Positions 14,247-15,245 of a stretch of 15,245 bases of DNA are shown here, one piece after another. The stretch comes from VGRW01 sp031396695 (GTDB lineage: Bacteria > Myxococcota_A > UBA9160 > SZUA-336). The DNA lies in assembly GCA_031396695.1 (NCBI GenBank), contig JANNLG010000022.1:1-15245 (forward strand). Reading direction: 5' to 3'. A model generated the notes under the pieces. The model was not told where the DNA came from, did not search any database, and saw nothing but the letters and a program-made list of their open reading frames with translations. A program made the position numbers and the translations under genes. Within the stretch, counting starts at the first letter, position 1. Each line of letters begins with the position of its first letter.

Positions 14247-14327
14247 CACGTCGGTGCAGCTGACCGCGCTCGGCATGCTTGCTTCGCAAGCCTGCTTGAG
14301 CGCGGCAGCTGAACTCCAGCGTTGGGC
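14241..14327 (+). other. attC5 recombination site (87 bp), degenerate R''
   Basis: R' is GTTGGGC (14321-14327). R'' would be GCATGAC (14241-14247), two changes from consensus. The arms are GTGCAGCTG and CAGCTGAAC. The centre has strong stems: CCGCGCTC with GAGCGCGG, and GCTTGC-ttc-GCAAGC. The outer GCGGC before R'' pairs with GCCGC at the start of cassette 5. Confidence 0.75.
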
Positions 14328-14352
14328 GGCAACGAGACAGAAGGAATCACCG

Positions 14353-14841
14353 ATGGCAACGCTGCGTGCTTTGACGGTCCGCATCCTCGCGTGCGCTACA
14401 GCGACGCTCCTGCTTTCAATCGGTGCAGCCACTCCAGCATTCCCGCAAGAGGTTTCGCGCGAGCTCGCGGTCGCTCGGCGAGTAACCGACGCCGAACTAC
14501 GGTGGGGCCCGTGTCCGGCGTTTTTTCCGGCGGGCTGTCAGATCGCCGCCCTGCATGGCGATCCCGGAAAGCCCAACGCCGATGTCTTCTTCCGAGTGCC
14601 GGCGCGGTACGACCTGCCTGCGCATTGGCACTCTTCGCCCGAACGCATGGTTCTGGTCACAGGCGAGCTTCACGTCACCTACGAGGGGCAAGCACCCGTT
14701 GTCCTCGAGCCCGGGAGCTACGCGTACGGGCCTGCGAAGGCCGTACACCGCGGGCGTTGCGTGAGCGAAGAGCCCTGCGTTCTCTTCATCGCATTCGAAG
14801 GGCCGGTCGATGCAACTCCAGTTACAGCTCCCGCTCGGTAG
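14353..14841 (+). CDS. Cassette 6: secreted cupin-domain protein
   Basis: A 162-aa protein with a Sec signal peptide (VRILACATATLLLSIGAA, with likely cleavage near residue 28-31 in ATPAFPQE) and a single cupin barrel. Metal-site residues are visible as the His pair in PAHWHSSPE with Glu, and the later His in AVHRGRC; the G(X)5HXH...E and second-motif H layout is that of small cupins. It is expected in the periplasm as a metal-binding enzyme or sensor-like protein; the substrate is unknown. The ATG has agga 8 nt upstream. Two Cys pairs (CPAFFPAGC; CVSEEPC) could form disulfides. The cassette begins 31 nt upstream. Confidence 0.8.
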   Translation: MATLRALTVRILACATATLLLSIGAATPAFPQEVSRELAVARRVTDAELRWGPCPAFFPAGCQIAALHGDPGKPNADVFFRVPARYDLPAHWHSSPERMVLVTGELHVTYEGQAPVVLEPGSYAYGPAKAVHRGRCVSEEPCVLFIAFEGPVDATPVTAPAR

Positions 14842-14851
14842 GGCGGTTTCC

Positions 14852-14983
14852 GCCCAACAAGGCGCTGCAGCTGGCACGGCACTGCTCGCCGTTGTTTGGT
14901 CGTGATGCGTTGGAGCAACACCATCGGGGTTCAGCTGGCGTCAGCGGCGCAGTGCCGCGCAGCTGAGCGCCGGTCCGTTGTGC
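14852..14983 (+). other. attC6 recombination site (132 bp)
   Basis: R'' is GCCCAAC (14852-14858); R' is GTTGTGC (14977-14983), which differs from the usual GTTGGGC by one base. The arms GGCGCTGCAGCTG and CAGCTGAGCGCC are identical to those of attC3, and the outer 20 or so bases on both sides match it. Confidence 0.9.
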
Positions 14984-15029
14984 GGCGCGCCGGGTGTTTG
15001 TCGGCGCTGCGCACCATTCAGGATTGACG

Positions 15030-15245
15030 ATGGCCACTCTTCACCTGATGGTTGGCCTTCCGTGTGCAGGAAAAACCACGCTGGCTCTCACGCTAGAACG
15101 TCAACACTCAGCAATTCGACTGACCGTTGATGAGTGGCACTTGCGCCTCTTTGGTCAAGACGCAGAAGATCCAGAGCACAACGCAAGACATAGCCTCATC
15201 GAATCACTCCTTTGGGAGGTGGCCAGCCGAGCGCTTGCACTCGGA
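15030..15245 (+). CDS. Cassette 7: P-loop ATPase/kinase (AAA_33-like), cut by window end
   Basis: The first 72 residues are present. The start ATG is at 15030, with gga 7 nt upstream, 53 nt after the crossover. The Walker A motif GLPCAGKTT follows the first beta strand (ATLHLMV), then LTVDEWHLRLFG, the typical second segment of AAA_33 small-molecule or zeta-toxin-like kinases (DEW after the first helix), and the helix SLIESLLWEVASRALALG. Members phosphorylate small molecules, for example antibiotics or sugars; the substrate is unknown. Whether the cassette ends in another attC lies outside the window. Confidence 0.8.
   Translation, partial: MATLHLMVGLPCAGKTTLALTLERQHSAIRLTVDEWHLRLFGQDAEDPEHNARHSLIESLLWEVASRALALG

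Larger units (their letters stand above)
11014..15245 (+). mobile_element. Integron gene-cassette array (CALIN-like; no integrase in window)
   Basis: Seven cassettes in the same orientation are delimited by six attC sites. Each site has the R'' (RYYYAAC-like) and R' (GTTRRRY-like) cores and inner L''/L' arms built around CAGCTG or CAGCTT, the two arms differing by one or two unpaired bases, as is typical of attC. Crossovers (G^TT) fall at 11014/11015, 11672/11673, 12621/12622, 13114/13115, 13721/13722, 14321/14322 and 14977/14978. Complete cassettes are 658, 949, 493, 607, 600 and 656 bp; the seventh runs off the window. Each holds one ORF; none carries a recognised antibiotic-resistance gene. 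IntI normally lies beside the first cassette, but none is found in the 11 kb to the left. Base composition is visibly more AT-rich and codon use more varied than in the left half. Confidence 0.88.

Noticed and set aside
11514..14983. GC-rich hairpins between cassette genes as Rho-independent terminators
   Set aside because: No T-tracts follow, and the same stems carry the R and L cores, so they are attC sites.
11014..15245. Direct-repeat array as CRISPR
   Set aside because: The repeated units are palindromic, of different lengths, and separated by 490-950 bp coding cassettes.

Overview
High-GC bacterial DNA with two unlike halves. The first ~10.7 kb is compact, GC-rich chromosome-type sequence carrying catabolic genes. 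From 11014 to the right edge the window is an integron gene-cassette array: six attC recombination sites separate seven cassettes, the last one cut by the window end. No integron integrase is visible anywhere, so within this window it looks like a CALIN (cluster of attC sites lacking an integrase), or one end of a larger sedentary integron. PEP-CTERM sequence, an F420-type luciferase-like oxidoreductase, P450 and Rieske oxygenases and very GC-rich codons suggest an environmental bacterium of the myxobacterial/deltaproteobacterial or Binatota kind. This is an inference; no marker gene in the window fixes the taxon.

Layout. (1) 1-2371, plus strand: two overlapping amidohydrolase genes. The first is cut by the window start and has metal ligands; the second has lost them. 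(2) 2368-3316, minus: a PEP-CTERM protein gene broken at its 5' end and frameshifted, lying between two copies of the amidohydrolase gene's tail. (3) 5859-3478, minus: operon of zinc alcohol dehydrogenase, F420/LLM oxidoreductase and antibiotic-biosynthesis-monooxygenase-type protein. (4) 5931-7780, plus: a small ORF, cytochrome P450 and a SnoaL-like protein. Groups 3 and 4 diverge from a 71-bp promoter region with an inverted repeat that could be the operator for both. (5) 10737-7782, minus: truncated ankyrin/reductase chimera, Rieske ferredoxin, Rieske oxygenase large subunit, a small ORF and a PNPOx-like flavin/F420 protein. The first four are chained by 4-bp start/stop overlaps. Groups 3-5 look like parts of one oxidative catabolic locus (hydroxylation, alcohol oxidation, F420- or flavin-linked reduction); the substrate cannot be read from the sequence.

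(6) 11014-15245: cassettes encoding a four-helix membrane protein, a secreted protein of unknown family, an HNH nuclease, an inverted SnoaL-like protein, a GNAT acetyltransferase, a secreted cupin and a P-loop ATPase/kinase. Each cassette starts at the G^TT crossover of the preceding site. The attC sites range from 60 to 165 bp, and two of them (132 bp each) are near-copies. The left edge of the array has the correct crossover sequence but no attC and no integrase gene beside it, and it lies next to the truncated reductase gene.
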